DNA from: Albidovulum inexpectatum
Lineage (GTDB): Bacteria; Pseudomonadota; Alphaproteobacteria; Rhodobacterales; Rhodobacteraceae
NCBI RefSeq assembly: GCF_002927635.1
Contig: NZ_PRDS01000001.1
Coordinates: 186,001-250,000, forward strand
Direction of reading: 5' to 3'
Length of the DNA stretch: 64,000 nt
Part shown: one piece after another, positions 44,583 to 53,451 of the stretch
Numbering within the stretch: position 1 is the first letter of the stretch
How the letters are laid out: every line of letters begins with the position of its first letter
Translations under genes and position numbers: made by a program
The notes under the pieces: model-generated
Told to the model about the DNA's origin: nothing
The model's input: the letters and a program-made list of their open reading frames with translations, nothing else
The model's database searches: none

Positions 44583-45790
44583 CTGCCCTCTCCCATCGAA
44601 TGGGGCAGGGTCGCCGGCGCCTCGCGACTGAAAAGATACAGGACAAGCCCGACCGCAAGAGGGACAAGGAAGAACAGGAACAGCCGCGAAAAGGCCTGGT
44701 CGGCCGGACCGGACTCGACCGCCGCCTGATAGACCGGACGCGAGGCGAACTGCATCACGCCCGCCCCGCCGATGCTGAACATGTTCAGAAAGGTCACGCC
44801 GCGCCCAACCAGATGCGGCGGAAAGAAGGCCCGACCATGCGCCATGATCGCCGGAAAGGAGGATCCGAACAGACCCAGCCCGGCCAGAGCCAACGCAGCG
44901 GGCCACAGCCCGGCCGACGGCGCGACAACAAGGGCAGACAGGCACAGGGCCGCACCAAGATTGCCCATGAAAACCAGACGCTTGCGCGAACCCAGCAGCC
45001 GATCCATCGGGCCATAGGCAAAATTCCCCAGCACCATCGCCAGGGCCATCGCCAGCGTCACGTTCCCGATGACGATGGCAGACGCTCCGAAAACCTCCGA
45101 CAGGTATGGCCCGGCCCAAAGGCCGCGGATCGCCGCGGCCGGGGCGTAATTGACCGCCATCAGCGGCAGGATCGCCCACATGCCCGGCAGCCTGAGGATG
45201 TCCAGAAGCGAGCCGCGCGCGCCTTCGGGTGCGACGGCGGGCTCGGGGTCGCGCACAAACGTCCACAGGGCAAGGGAAATCGCGATCGCCACCGCCGCCA
45301 GCGCCCAGAGCGCCGCACGCCAGCCCACCGCCTGCACGAACCACGCAAGCGGCGCGGCACCGGCGATATTGCCCAGCGAACCGATCCCGATCACCGCCCC
45401 CGCCAGCGCGCCGAAAGCCGCCGGAGGAAAGGTCCGCGCAAAGATGTAATAGGATGCCATCAGCACCGGCGCGCAGCCCATGCCGATCAGCGCCATGGCC
45501 ACGTGCAGTCCCATCGCCCCCTGCGCCATCGCAAAGACCATGGCCCCGCCACCGCCGCCAAGACCGAGCAGCACAGACGCCGTCAGGCGTGGGCCCAGCC
45601 GGTCGAGCGCGGCCCCGACGGGCATCTGCATCGCGGCAAAGGCGATGAACCAGATGCCCGACGAGATTGCCAGATCCCCCGGTTCAAGCCGCAGATCGGC
45701 CTGCAGTACCGGGCTGAGAACCGCCAGAAAGGCCCTGTAGAACTGGCTGAGCACATAGGCCGCCACCAGAAAGACCAGTCCCGCTCGCAT
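44579..45790 (-). CDS. MFS transporter
   Basis: A 403-residue protein with about 12 transmembrane segments and conserved MFS features (DRLGPRL between TM2 and TM3, PEGARG in the central loop, YGPMDRLLGSRKRL in the second half). The opening SQFYRAFLAVLSPVLQADL resembles anion:cation symporter-like permeases. It is translationally coupled to the downstream sialyltransferase-like gene, an unusual pairing that suggests transport of a glycan precursor or acid sugar; this is inference only. Confidence 0.85.
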   Translation of the reverse strand: MRAGLVFLVAAYVLSQFYRAFLAVLSPVLQADLRLEPGDLAISSGIWFIAFAAMQMPVGAALDRLGPRLTASVLLGLGGGGGAMVFAMAQGAMGLHVAMALIGMGCAPVLMASYYIFARTFPPAAFGALAGAVIGIGSLGNIAGAAPLAWFVQAVGWRAALWALAAVAIAISLALWTFVRDPEPAVAPEGARGSLLDILRLPGMWAILPLMAVNYAPAAAIRGLWAGPYLSEVFGASAIVIGNVTLAMALAMVLGNFAYGPMDRLLGSRKRLVFMGNLGAALCLSALVVAPSAGLWPAALALAGLGLFGSSFPAIMAHGRAFFPPHLVGRGVTFLNMFSIGGAGVMQFASRPVYQAAVESGPADQAFSRLFLFFLVPLAVGLVLYLFSREAPATLPHSMGEGR

Positions 45791-45915
45791 CGCCTACCTC
45801 TTGCATGGGCATGTCTTGCCGGGCAGACCCTGCGCCAGAACGCGCGGTCGCGCAAGGGCTCCACATCGGGCGATGCCTGTGCTCTGATCGCGCCAGTTTG
45901 ACGGAGCAACACCCG

Positions 45916-46458
45916 ATGCGCAGCTTCATAGCGATCCCCCTGCCCGAAGACCTTGCCGATCGCCTGGCCGATCTGGCGGAGCAGATCGACATGGGCCGGC
46001 CGGTGCCCGCCGAAAACATGCATGTCACGCTGGCCTTTCTGGACGACCAATCCGACGCGGCGCTCGAGCGGATTCATGACACGCTGTCGGGCATCGCGGC
46101 GCGTCCCTTCGAACTGGTGATCGAAGGCATATCCACCCTGGGCGGGGCAACGCCGCGCATCGTTCATGCCGCCCTGCGACACAGCCCAGAGCTGGCCGAT
46201 CTGCACCGCCGCATCCGCTCGCGGCTTCACGGGGCGGGCATCATGCTGCCGCGGGAACGCTTTGTCCCGCATGTCACCTTGGCACGCCTGCCCCGCCATC
46301 CCGACGCCGAAGAGCTGGCGCGGCTGGCACGCTTCCTGTCCGCGCATGGCACATGGCCCGGCGGCGCGTTCACGGTGCATGGATTTGGCCTGTTCGCGTC
46401 TCACCTGCGGCCCGAGGGGCCGCGATACGAGATGCTGGCCGAATATTCGCTGATCTAG
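45916..46458 (+). CDS. thpR: RNA 2',3'-cyclic phosphodiesterase
   Basis: A 180-residue 2H phosphoesterase. The two catalytic tetrapeptides are HVTL near 40 (NMHVTLAFL) and HVTL near 119 (VPHVTLARL), spaced as in ThpR/LigT. It opens 2',3'-cyclic phosphate RNA ends. The start MRSFIAIPLPEDL with GGAG upstream is family-typical. It is followed after 1 bp by a membrane protein gene. Confidence 0.9.
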   Translation: MRSFIAIPLPEDLADRLADLAEQIDMGRPVPAENMHVTLAFLDDQSDAALERIHDTLSGIAARPFELVIEGISTLGGATPRIVHAALRHSPELADLHRRIRSRLHGAGIMLPRERFVPHVTLARLPRHPDAEELARLARFLSAHGTWPGGAFTVHGFGLFASHLRPEGPRYEMLAEYSLI

Positions 46459-46459
46459 C

Positions 46460-47833
46460 ATGAAGCTTCTGACCTTGATCGCCGCGATGGCGCTGGCCCC
46501 CGGCCCGGCATTCGCCCATGCGTCCGAGCGCATGGTCATCCAGACGCTGCCGACGGGCTGGTACATGCTGGGCGCTGGCCTGGCCGTTGCGATCACGGCC
46601 CTAGCGATACCCTTCCTGCGCCACCTGCCGAAGGTCCGCGCAACATGCCTGTTCGAGCGCCCGCGCCTGCTGCCGCCCGGCGTGACGAACTGGCTGGCAT
46701 TCGGGTTGTTCTGGGTACTGGTGGCGGTCGGATTATCTGGCACGCCGGACCCCAAGGAAAACCTTCTGCCGCTGACGGTCTGGACCGTGATCTGGGTCGG
46801 CATGACGCTGGCCGTCGCCTTGTTGGGGAACCTGTGGCATGACATCGATCCGTGGCGCGCGCCTGTGGGATTGCTGCGCGCTGCCCTTTCACGCTGGCTG
46901 CCCCAAAAGGGAATCGGACTTTCGCGGCTGGAGCACTGGCCGGCGGTTCTGGGCTACCTGTCCTTTGCATGGTTCGAGACCGTCTCGCTGGCGCCCTCCG
47001 ATCCGGCGCATCTGGCACGCGTGGCAGCGTCCTATTACCTACTGGTGCTGATCCTTGCCGTGCTGGAAGGCGAAGACTGGCCGCCACGAGGTGAATTCCT
47101 GAACGCCTATTTTGCGCTGGTCTCGCGCGTCGCGCCCTTCTGGGCGGAACCCCGTGGCGACCGACTGCGTATCATGGCCGCGCTACCCGGCTGGCGAATC
47201 CCGACCCTGCCGCCGCTATCGGTCTCGGCCATGGCGTTCGTCACGCTTGTCCTGTCGTCGGTCACGTTCGACGGGCTCAGCGAGACATTCCTCTGGGCCG
47301 GCTGGATCGGCGTCAATCCGCTGGAATATCCCGGCCGCTCGGCCGTCATGGGGGTGAACACAGCGGGTCTGGTCGCTGTCTGGGCGGCGGCCTCGGCGCT
47401 TGTCCTGGGCGCGATTGCGCTCAGCCTCCCCGGGGGCCGATCACGGCATGTCGCCGGCCCCCTGATGCTGTCCCTTTTGCCCATCGCGGCGGGTTATCAC
47501 ATTGCACATTACTTCGTGGCGCTGCTGACGGACGGCCAATACGTTCTTGCCGCGCTGAACGATCCATTCGGCCGGGGCTGGTCGCTGCTGGGTCTACCGG
47601 AACACTGGGTCTCGTTCGGGTTCCTTTCGACCCGATCGGGCGTCCTGGCGATCTGGTCCTTCCAGTTCGCGGTCATCCTGGTTGCCCATCTGGCCGCGGT
47701 GATCGTGCACCATTCGGTATGGCGCGGGCTGCACCTGCCCCAGACACTGACCGCGCAACTGCCCATGACGGCGCTGATGGTGGCCTATACGATTCTGGGG
47801 CTGTGGCTTTTGTCGGCGCAGACCATCGGATGA
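46460..47833 (+). CDS. polytopic membrane protein of unknown function
   Basis: A 457-residue protein. The signal peptide ends at AFAHA, then about ten hydrophobic segments follow. His residues occur near membrane edges (GNLWHDIDPW, AAGYHIAHYF, VIVHHSVW), which might bind metal or heme. The overall look (HASERMVIQTLPTGWYMLGAG at the mature start) recalls membrane proteins annotated in databases as fenitrothion hydrolase-like, but I do not trust that name. It is adjacent to thpR (1 bp) and precedes the amino acid/amide ABC operon by 92 bp. Confidence 0.7.
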   Translation: MKLLTLIAAMALAPGPAFAHASERMVIQTLPTGWYMLGAGLAVAITALAIPFLRHLPKVRATCLFERPRLLPPGVTNWLAFGLFWVLVAVGLSGTPDPKENLLPLTVWTVIWVGMTLAVALLGNLWHDIDPWRAPVGLLRAALSRWLPQKGIGLSRLEHWPAVLGYLSFAWFETVSLAPSDPAHLARVAASYYLLVLILAVLEGEDWPPRGEFLNAYFALVSRVAPFWAEPRGDRLRIMAALPGWRIPTLPPLSVSAMAFVTLVLSSVTFDGLSETFLWAGWIGVNPLEYPGRSAVMGVNTAGLVAVWAAASALVLGAIALSLPGGRSRHVAGPLMLSLLPIAAGYHIAHYFVALLTDGQYVLAALNDPFGRGWSLLGLPEHWVSFGFLSTRSGVLAIWSFQFAVILVAHLAAVIVHHSVWRGLHLPQTLTAQLPMTALMVAYTILGLWLLSAQTIG

Positions 47834-47925
47834 CGCCACAGCAAACTTTTCACAACCGCATCGTCGCGCTACAAGGCTTTCGGGTCCGCAACCTGGGCGG
47901 CCCGGCATGAAAGGGCTTGTAACGA

Positions 47926-49218
47926 ATGAAACGTGACGACCTGAAGGTGACGCCGACCCGGCGCGACGTTCTCAAGGGCCTGGGCGCGACCGGCGCGATA
48001 GCGCTTGGCGGCCTGTCCGCGCGCTATGCACAGGCGCAGTCGGCCGAACCGATCCGGATCGGGTTCCAGCTGCATCGCACGGGGATCGGGGCATCCTATG
48101 GGCGGTGGTATGAACGCACCGCAACCGCGGCATTGAAGGTTCTGAACGACCAGGGCGGGATCAATGGCCGGCCCGTGGAAATCCTGTTCGAGGACGACGG
48201 CACCGATCCCCGTCGCGGCGCCGAGGTCGTCGAAAAGCTCGTCATGCAGGCGCGCTGCGACGTGGTGATGGGAACGCTCTTCAGCCATGTGGTGATGGGG
48301 TCCGCCCCCCGCGCGGGCGAACTGCGCGTGCCCTATCTCGTGTGTTCGGAAGGGCACCATGTGGCCTCGGGCGCGCTGAACCGCTGGGTGCTTCAGCCGG
48401 GCATCACCGATGTCAAGAGCCAGGTCCAGTCCATGGCGCCCTTCGTCACGCAGAACCTGGGCCGCAAGGTCACCATGGTCTTTCCGGACTATGCCTTTGG
48501 CCACGATCACCGCGACTTCTTCACCGCTGCGGTGGCCGCACAGGGCGGCGAGGTCATCAAGCATATCGCAATTCCACCGACCGAGACGTCGTTTACCCGC
48601 TATTTCCCGCAGATCCCGCGCGAAACCGAGGTTCTTTATCACGTCATGGTCGGCCCGTCGGTTCTGACCTTCGTCAAGGAACTGGGCGAGTTCTATGGCT
48701 CGGGCGCGCGTCCGCAGCTCTTCGGTTTCATCGACAGTCTCGAGGCCGTGGCGATCGACTCGCCCGGGCTGGAATTCCTGGAAGGTTCGCATTTCTGGGA
48801 AGGCCATCCGCGCTATCGCCAGGACGACGCGGGCGAGCACGAAGACCTCTATCGTGCCGCAGTCGGCGTCGATGCCAACGGTGCGTCGGTCACGGACCCC
48901 AGGGACGTGTCCACCTATTCGCACATGTTCTCGGTCTGGGAGACACTGTTCATCCTGAAACGCGCCATGGAAGCGGCCGAATATCGCGGCCCTGCCGATC
49001 GTCAGGCCGTGGTCGAGGCGATGGAGGCAATGACCGAGTTCCCCGAAGGTCTGGAACATCCGCAGGGGCCCAAGCTGTTCAATGGCCGCACGCACCAGGC
49101 CTTTGGCCTGCAATCGATCAGCCAGGTCCGGAACGGTCGCCTGGTGCGCGTGCATCGCACCGCGATGGAAGATGGCTTCTATCCGGACGAAGTCGATTAC
49201 ACGACCATGAGCTTCTGA
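47926..49218 (+). CDS. ABC transporter substrate-binding protein (amide/urea/branched-chain type)
   Basis: A 430-residue periplasmic binding protein. The N-terminus has a twin-arginine motif (TRRDVLKGLG) before a hydrophobic stretch and AQA cleavage site, so export is probably by Tat. The mature part begins RIGFQLHRTGIGASYGRWYE and contains NDQGGINGRPVEILFEDDG, as in UrtA/FmdD/LivJ-like proteins. It is the first gene of a complete Liv-type cluster. The ligand is probably urea, a short amide or an amino acid. Confidence 0.87.
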   Translation: MKRDDLKVTPTRRDVLKGLGATGAIALGGLSARYAQAQSAEPIRIGFQLHRTGIGASYGRWYERTATAALKVLNDQGGINGRPVEILFEDDGTDPRRGAEVVEKLVMQARCDVVMGTLFSHVVMGSAPRAGELRVPYLVCSEGHHVASGALNRWVLQPGITDVKSQVQSMAPFVTQNLGRKVTMVFPDYAFGHDHRDFFTAAVAAQGGEVIKHIAIPPTETSFTRYFPQIPRETEVLYHVMVGPSVLTFVKELGEFYGSGARPQLFGFIDSLEAVAIDSPGLEFLEGSHFWEGHPRYRQDDAGEHEDLYRAAVGVDANGASVTDPRDVSTYSHMFSVWETLFILKRAMEAAEYRGPADRQAVVEAMEAMTEFPEGLEHPQGPKLFNGRTHQAFGLQSISQVRNGRLVRVHRTAMEDGFYPDEVDYTTMSF

Positions 49219-49274
49219 CCCAACCGCGCCGGACGGGTTCCGCCGCCCGGCGCAAGCCTTCGGGATCGTATCGC

Positions 49275-50156
49275 GTGGATTTCGGACCGTTTCTGCTGCT
49301 GGCCGTGATGGAAGGCCTCGTCTCGGCCGCGGTTCTGGCGCTGACCGCCTCGGGCTTGTCGCTGGTCTTTGGCATCATGCGGGTCGTCAATGTCGCGCAT
49401 GGGGAATTCTTCATGCTGGGTGCGGTTCTGGCGTGGTTCGTGTCGCAGTTCGTCCCCGGCCCGGCGGCGCTGTCCTTTGCCCTGGCACTGATCCTGTGCC
49501 CGCTTGTGGTCGGGTTGCTTGCCGCGATTGCCGACTGGGCGGTGCTCAAGCGGCTGAACTACGAACCCGAAGCGACGATCGTCGCGACGATCGGCATTCT
49601 CTACATCCTGCAACAGGCCGCGCTCAGTCTCTTTGGTCCCGACGCCCGACCGGTGCCCGCGCCCGTCGATTTCCGGGTGCAGCTGCCGTGGTTCGGCTAT
49701 GCCGGCTACAAGCTGGTCGTCGTAGCTGCCGCCGCAATGATCCTGACGCTACTATGGGTCGTTCTGTCACGCTCGCGGGCCGGGCTGATCATGCGCGCCA
49801 CGCAAGAGGATCGCGACATGGCGCGCGCCTTTGGCATCAATGTCGATCGCGTCTATGCCGGCGTGTTCGCACTTGGCGCGGCCCTGGCGGCGATGGCTGC
49901 GGTTCTGGTCGTGCCGATCACCCAGGCGCATTACCTGATGGGCGGTGATCCGCTGCTGTTGTCCTTCATCACCGTCATCATCGGCGGCCTTGGCAGCCTG
50001 CGCGGCACCCTGATCGCGGCCATCGTGATCGGGTTGACGGACGGCATCGTCTCGACCTTCTTCGCACCTACCCTGGCGCGTATCGTCGCCACGCTGGCCG
50101 TCGCGCTGATCCTTGTCGTCCGGCCTCAGGGCCTTTTTGGACGGACCGCGCCATGA
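49275..50156 (+). CDS. branched-chain amino acid/amide ABC transporter permease (LivH-like)
   Basis: A 293-residue permease with about eight hydrophobic segments. TASGLSLVFGIMRVVNVAHGEFFMLGA and GLGSLRGTLIAAIVIG are the typical LivH regions (given in part). The start is taken as GTG 49275, giving the usual short leader before TM1; ATG 49308 is an alternative. A longer open frame upstream is an overlap artefact with the binding-protein gene. It overlaps LivM as ATGA. Confidence 0.87.
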   Translation: MDFGPFLLLAVMEGLVSAAVLALTASGLSLVFGIMRVVNVAHGEFFMLGAVLAWFVSQFVPGPAALSFALALILCPLVVGLLAAIADWAVLKRLNYEPEATIVATIGILYILQQAALSLFGPDARPVPAPVDFRVQLPWFGYAGYKLVVVAAAAMILTLLWVVLSRSRAGLIMRATQEDRDMARAFGINVDRVYAGVFALGAALAAMAAVLVVPITQAHYLMGGDPLLLSFITVIIGGLGSLRGTLIAAIVIGLTDGIVSTFFAPTLARIVATLAVALILVVRPQGLFGRTAP

Positions 50157-51091
50157 CGGCGCGCATCCTGTGGACGCATGTCGGTGCGCTGGCCGCCCTT
50201 CTGGCCGCGCATGTCCTGCTGCCGGCCTATCACCACGGCAACCTTGCGCGCATCATGGTGCTGGCGATCTACGCGACGGGCTACAACATCGCCTTTGGCT
50301 ATACGGGCCTACTGAGCCTTGGCCATGCGCTGTTCTTCGGGGCGGGACTGTATGCTGCGGGCCTCACAGCCTATTACACCGGCCTGCCGGGCTGGCTGGC
50401 GCTTCTGGCAGGCCCCGTGGCGGGCGGGGCGGTTGCCCTGGCGCTGGGATCGTTCGCGCTGCGCACGGCCGGGGTGGCCTTCATGATCGTGACGCTGATG
50501 TTTGCGCAGGCCTTCCACCTGGCGATCCTCTATCTTGGGCGCTGGACACGGGGCGATGAAGGGCTGGTGATCGCCCGCGCCTCGCGCCAGCTCTTCGGGC
50601 TGGACCTGGCCGACGGGTCGGTGCGCTTCCTGGTCGCATGGGCGCTGTTTGCTCTGACCATGGTCGCGGCACTGATCATCGCCCGCAGCGGACTGGGCCG
50701 CGTCATGGTCGCCATGCGCGAGAACGAGGAACGCTCGCGCATGCTGGGCTATGATCCCTATATGACGAAACTGATCGCGCTTGGCCTGTCCGGTGCGATG
50801 TCGGGCCTTGCGGGCGGGGCTTATGCGCTTCTGTTCGGCTATGTCGGCGCGTCGCTGGCCTCGGTCCAGTATTCGATCCTGCCGCTTCTCTATGTCCTGC
50901 TGGGAGGTGCGGGAACCGTCCTTGGGCCGCTGATCGGAACCGTCGCGATGTTCTACCTGATCGATCTGGCCAGCAACGTGACCGACGCCCATCAGCTTGT
51001 CACCGGCGCGGCATTGGTGCTGCTGATCCTCTTTGCGCCCCGCGGCATACTGGGATCGATAAGGGACAGGTTCGCCCGATGGATTCCATGA
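50153..51091 (+). CDS. branched-chain amino acid/amide ABC transporter permease (LivM-like)
   Basis: A 312-residue permease. IYATGYNIAFGYTGLLSLGHALFFG is the LivM signature region (abridged), RSGLGRVMVAMRENEERSRMLGYD the cytoplasmic EAA-type loop, and LLGGAGTVLGPLIGT the late conserved helix. It is translationally coupled to LivH and overlaps LivG by 13 bp. Confidence 0.9.
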   Translation: MTARILWTHVGALAALLAAHVLLPAYHHGNLARIMVLAIYATGYNIAFGYTGLLSLGHALFFGAGLYAAGLTAYYTGLPGWLALLAGPVAGGAVALALGSFALRTAGVAFMIVTLMFAQAFHLAILYLGRWTRGDEGLVIARASRQLFGLDLADGSVRFLVAWALFALTMVAALIIARSGLGRVMVAMRENEERSRMLGYDPYMTKLIALGLSGAMSGLAGGAYALLFGYVGASLASVQYSILPLLYVLLGGAGTVLGPLIGTVAMFYLIDLASNVTDAHQLVTGAALVLLILFAPRGILGSIRDRFARWIP

Positions 51092-51789
51092 CGCTGCTGG
51101 AAACGCATGACCTGACCCGGCATTTCGACGGCATCCGCGCCGTCGATGGCGTAGATCTGTCCCTGCGACAGGGAGAGATCCACGCCTTGATCGGACCGAA
51201 CGGGGCCGGCAAGACGACGCTGGTCAGCCTGCTGTCGGGCCGCATTCGCGCACAGTCCGGCCGCATCCTGTTCCAGGGGCGCGACATCACCGCCATGCCG
51301 GCCCATCGCCGCGTGCGGCTGGGCATTGCCTATACGTTCCAGATCACGCAGATCTACCGGGCGCTGACGGTATTTGACAACGTGGCCCTGGCCGTCCAAT
51401 GGCAACGCCCCGCGAATGCCGCCGCCATGGTGATGGAGGCGTTGGAGCGTGTAGGGCTGCAAGCCGAACGGGACGCGATCGCCGGGACACTCAGCTATGG
51501 CCATCAGCGCCTGCTGGAACTTGCGATGGGGCTGGCCCTGAATCCCCGCCTGCTGATCCTTGATGAACCGACGCAGGGCCTGGCCGAGTCCGAGATCGCG
51601 CGGTTTGACGCGATCGTGCGGTCAGTGGTGCCGCAGGCGACCGTGCTGCTGATCGAACACAACATGGATGTCGTCATGCGGCTGGCCCAGCGCATCACCG
51701 TGCTGGACCTGGGTCGCGTTCTGGCCACCGGGACGCCCGAAGAAATTCGTGCCAACCGGGCCGTGCAGGCGGCCTATCTGGGGGAATGA
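51079..51789 (+). CDS. ABC transporter ATP-binding protein (LivG-like)
   Basis: A 236-residue ATPase. Walker A GPNGAGKTT, Q-loop YTFQITQIY, signature region LSYGHQRLLELAM, Walker B LLILDEP and switch His IEHNMD are all present. The signature reads LSYGHQ, the form usual for LivG. It has no C-terminal extension beyond AAYLGE. It pairs with LivF as a heterodimer. Confidence 0.92.
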   Translation: MDSMTLLETHDLTRHFDGIRAVDGVDLSLRQGEIHALIGPNGAGKTTLVSLLSGRIRAQSGRILFQGRDITAMPAHRRVRLGIAYTFQITQIYRALTVFDNVALAVQWQRPANAAAMVMEALERVGLQAERDAIAGTLSYGHQRLLELAMGLALNPRLLILDEPTQGLAESEIARFDAIVRSVVPQATVLLIEHNMDVVMRLAQRITVLDLGRVLATGTPEEIRANRAVQAAYLGE

Positions 51790-52485
51790 ATGCTGACGCT
51801 CGATCGGGTCACATCTGGCTATGACGCGGTGATCGTGTTGCGCGACCTTTCCCTGTCCGTTTCCGGCGGAGAGGTCCTGTGTCTGATGGGCCGCAACGGC
51901 GCTGGCAAGACAACGATCCTGCGGACCATCATGGGGCTGGTTCGCCCACGCTCGGGCCAGATCCGGCTGGACGGCCGGCGCCTGGACACGCAGCCCGCCC
52001 ATGGCATTGCGCGCGCCGGCATCGGCTATGTGCCCCAGGGCCGACGCCTGTTCGGAGATCTGAGCGTAGCGCAGAACCTGACGATCGGCCTGATGGCCCG
52101 CGACCGGCCCCAGCGCACAAGGGAAACCGTCCTGCAGCTTTTCCCCCGCCTGCGCGAGCGCCTGAACCAGCCCGCCCGGACGCTTTCGGGCGGCGAACAG
52201 CAGATGCTGGCCATCGGCCGCGCGCTGTGCATGGAGCCCAAGGTGCTGTTGCTCGACGAACCCAGCGAGGGGTTGCAACCCTCGATGATCGCGCTGATCC
52301 GCGACACGATCGATGCACTCAGGCGCACCGGCGTTGCCACGATCCTGGTAGAGCAACGCGTGGACACAGCCCTGGCCGTGGCGGACCGGATCGGGTTTGT
52401 CGCGGGCGGACGGATCGCCGAATGCCATCCGGCAAGCGACCTTGGCCCCGATTCCGAAGCCTTCCATCGGCATGTCGGGGTCTGA
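51790..52485 (+). CDS. ABC transporter ATP-binding protein (LivF-like)
   Basis: A 231-residue ATPase with Walker A GRNGAGKTT, signature LSGGEQQ, Walker B VLLLDEP and the LivF-typical GIGYVPQGRRLF. It starts directly after the LivG stop with a G-rich ribosome site. It ends the importer operon; its stop is 5 bp from the end of the convergent DUF1523 gene. Confidence 0.92.
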   Translation: MLTLDRVTSGYDAVIVLRDLSLSVSGGEVLCLMGRNGAGKTTILRTIMGLVRPRSGQIRLDGRRLDTQPAHGIARAGIGYVPQGRRLFGDLSVAQNLTIGLMARDRPQRTRETVLQLFPRLRERLNQPARTLSGGEQQMLAIGRALCMEPKVLLLDEPSEGLQPSMIALIRDTIDALRRTGVATILVEQRVDTALAVADRIGFVAGGRIAECHPASDLGPDSEAFHRHVGV

Positions 52486-52490
52486 CCGGA

Positions 52491-53165
52491 TCAGATCCGC
52501 GGTCGCCCGCGCCAGGTATCCAGCCAGTTGCGAAAACGCGCCCACAGGCCCCGCGCGTTGCCGCGAACGCGGTCGGCGCGCTCATCCACCCTGTCCCATG
52601 CATCGCTGACATCCTCGACGACCGGGTCGATCATCCGCTCGCGGAACTGCAGCCACATGCGGCGCAGCACCAGAAACAGGATGCCCAAAAAGACGAAGAA
52701 GAAGATGTTGAACCACGGGATGATGGTCACATCCGGGCCCTCGACCGGCTCGATATCGATGGCGTTGGGAAAGACCGACAGGAACACGATGCGCCATCCA
52801 TAATGGGTGACGACGACCCATTTGGGATTTTCGGCGGTGGATTTCAGATCCTCGGCCTTGGTCTGCAGATTGGCCGTGTCGAACTTGAAATAGGGCGGCC
52901 AGTTCCAGCCCGTATCCTCGTTGCGATAGACCATCGGCTTGCCGTTCGGCTTCACCGCCTGAATGAACTGGACATCGCGATTGATCAGCCCGGTGGACTG
53001 GTCATCGGGCGTCGCCCAGAAGATGCGCGTCCAGTCGTTCAGGTCCTGCCGCTCCTGGTAGGTGTTCACGATGCGCACGATGTCGTGCTGTGGCAACGTG
53101 TAGTGCAGGAAAGCCCCGACGATCAGCACCGTCAGCGAAATCAGGGTCCATTTAACGTATCTCAT
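52491..53165 (-). CDS. DUF1523 family membrane protein
   Basis: A 224-residue protein with a TM near 7-24, a ~115-residue domain and a second TM near 150-168. A charged cytoplasmic C-terminal helix follows (RRMWLQFRERMIDPVVEDV, then more Arg/Asp). HYTLPQHDIVRIVNTYQ, the Trp-rich WNWPPYFKFD and VVTHYGWRI are DUF1523 features. The middle domain should face the periplasm. It is the last gene of the AAA+ cluster, 7 bp after the small two-TM protein. The function is unknown. Confidence 0.85.
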   Translation of the reverse strand: MRYVKWTLISLTVLIVGAFLHYTLPQHDIVRIVNTYQERQDLNDWTRIFWATPDDQSTGLINRDVQFIQAVKPNGKPMVYRNEDTGWNWPPYFKFDTANLQTKAEDLKSTAENPKWVVVTHYGWRIVFLSVFPNAIDIEPVEGPDVTIIPWFNIFFFVFLGILFLVLRRMWLQFRERMIDPVVEDVSDAWDRVDERADRVRGNARGLWARFRNWLDTWRGRPRI

Positions 53166-53172
53166 TGGCGCC

Positions 53173-53451
53173 TCAGGTTCGATTCGTCAGGTAGATCAAC
53201 AGCAGAACGGCCAGAGTGGGCAGGACATAGACCAGCCAGATCAGCTTGTGGCGCAGGCTGCGTTCATATTCCTGCATGCCGCGTTCGATATAGGCATCGC
53301 GCGCTTCCGCGTCACCCCCGCCGGGGTGCCGTTCGTCCCATTCCTTCTCCAGCCGTTCACGTTCGACCGATCGCGAATAGATCGACAGAAGGAAATACAT
53401 CACCGTCATGCCCGCAACGCCCAGAACCGCCAGCCGGATGAAACCGATCAT
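53173..53451 (-). CDS. small two-TM protein of the AAA+ cluster
   Basis: A 92-residue protein: TM near 4-22, a very charged loop of about 45 residues (ERERLEKEWDERHPGG, then DAYIERGMQEYERSL), and TM near 70-87. Both ends are probably periplasmic or both cytoplasmic, with the charged loop able to bind a partner. The start is ATG 53451, overlapping the upstream stop as ATGA with GGAGG before it. I do not recognise a named family. Confidence 0.75.
   Translation of the reverse strand: MIGFIRLAVLGVAGMTVMYFLLSIYSRSVERERLEKEWDERHPGGGDAEARDAYIERGMQEYERSLRHKLIWLVYVLPTLAVLLLIYLTNRT

Noticed and set aside
44583-45344. N-terminal extension of the sialyltransferase-like protein through the MFS gene
   Set aside because: Frame-shifted shadow of the permease; ATG 44582 overlaps the permease stop as ATGA and gives a sensible N-terminus.
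48342-49274. Long N-terminal extension of the LivH-like permease over the binding-protein gene
   Set aside because: The extension overlaps a binding protein with a clear Tat signal and fold; the permease itself begins normally at GTG 49275.
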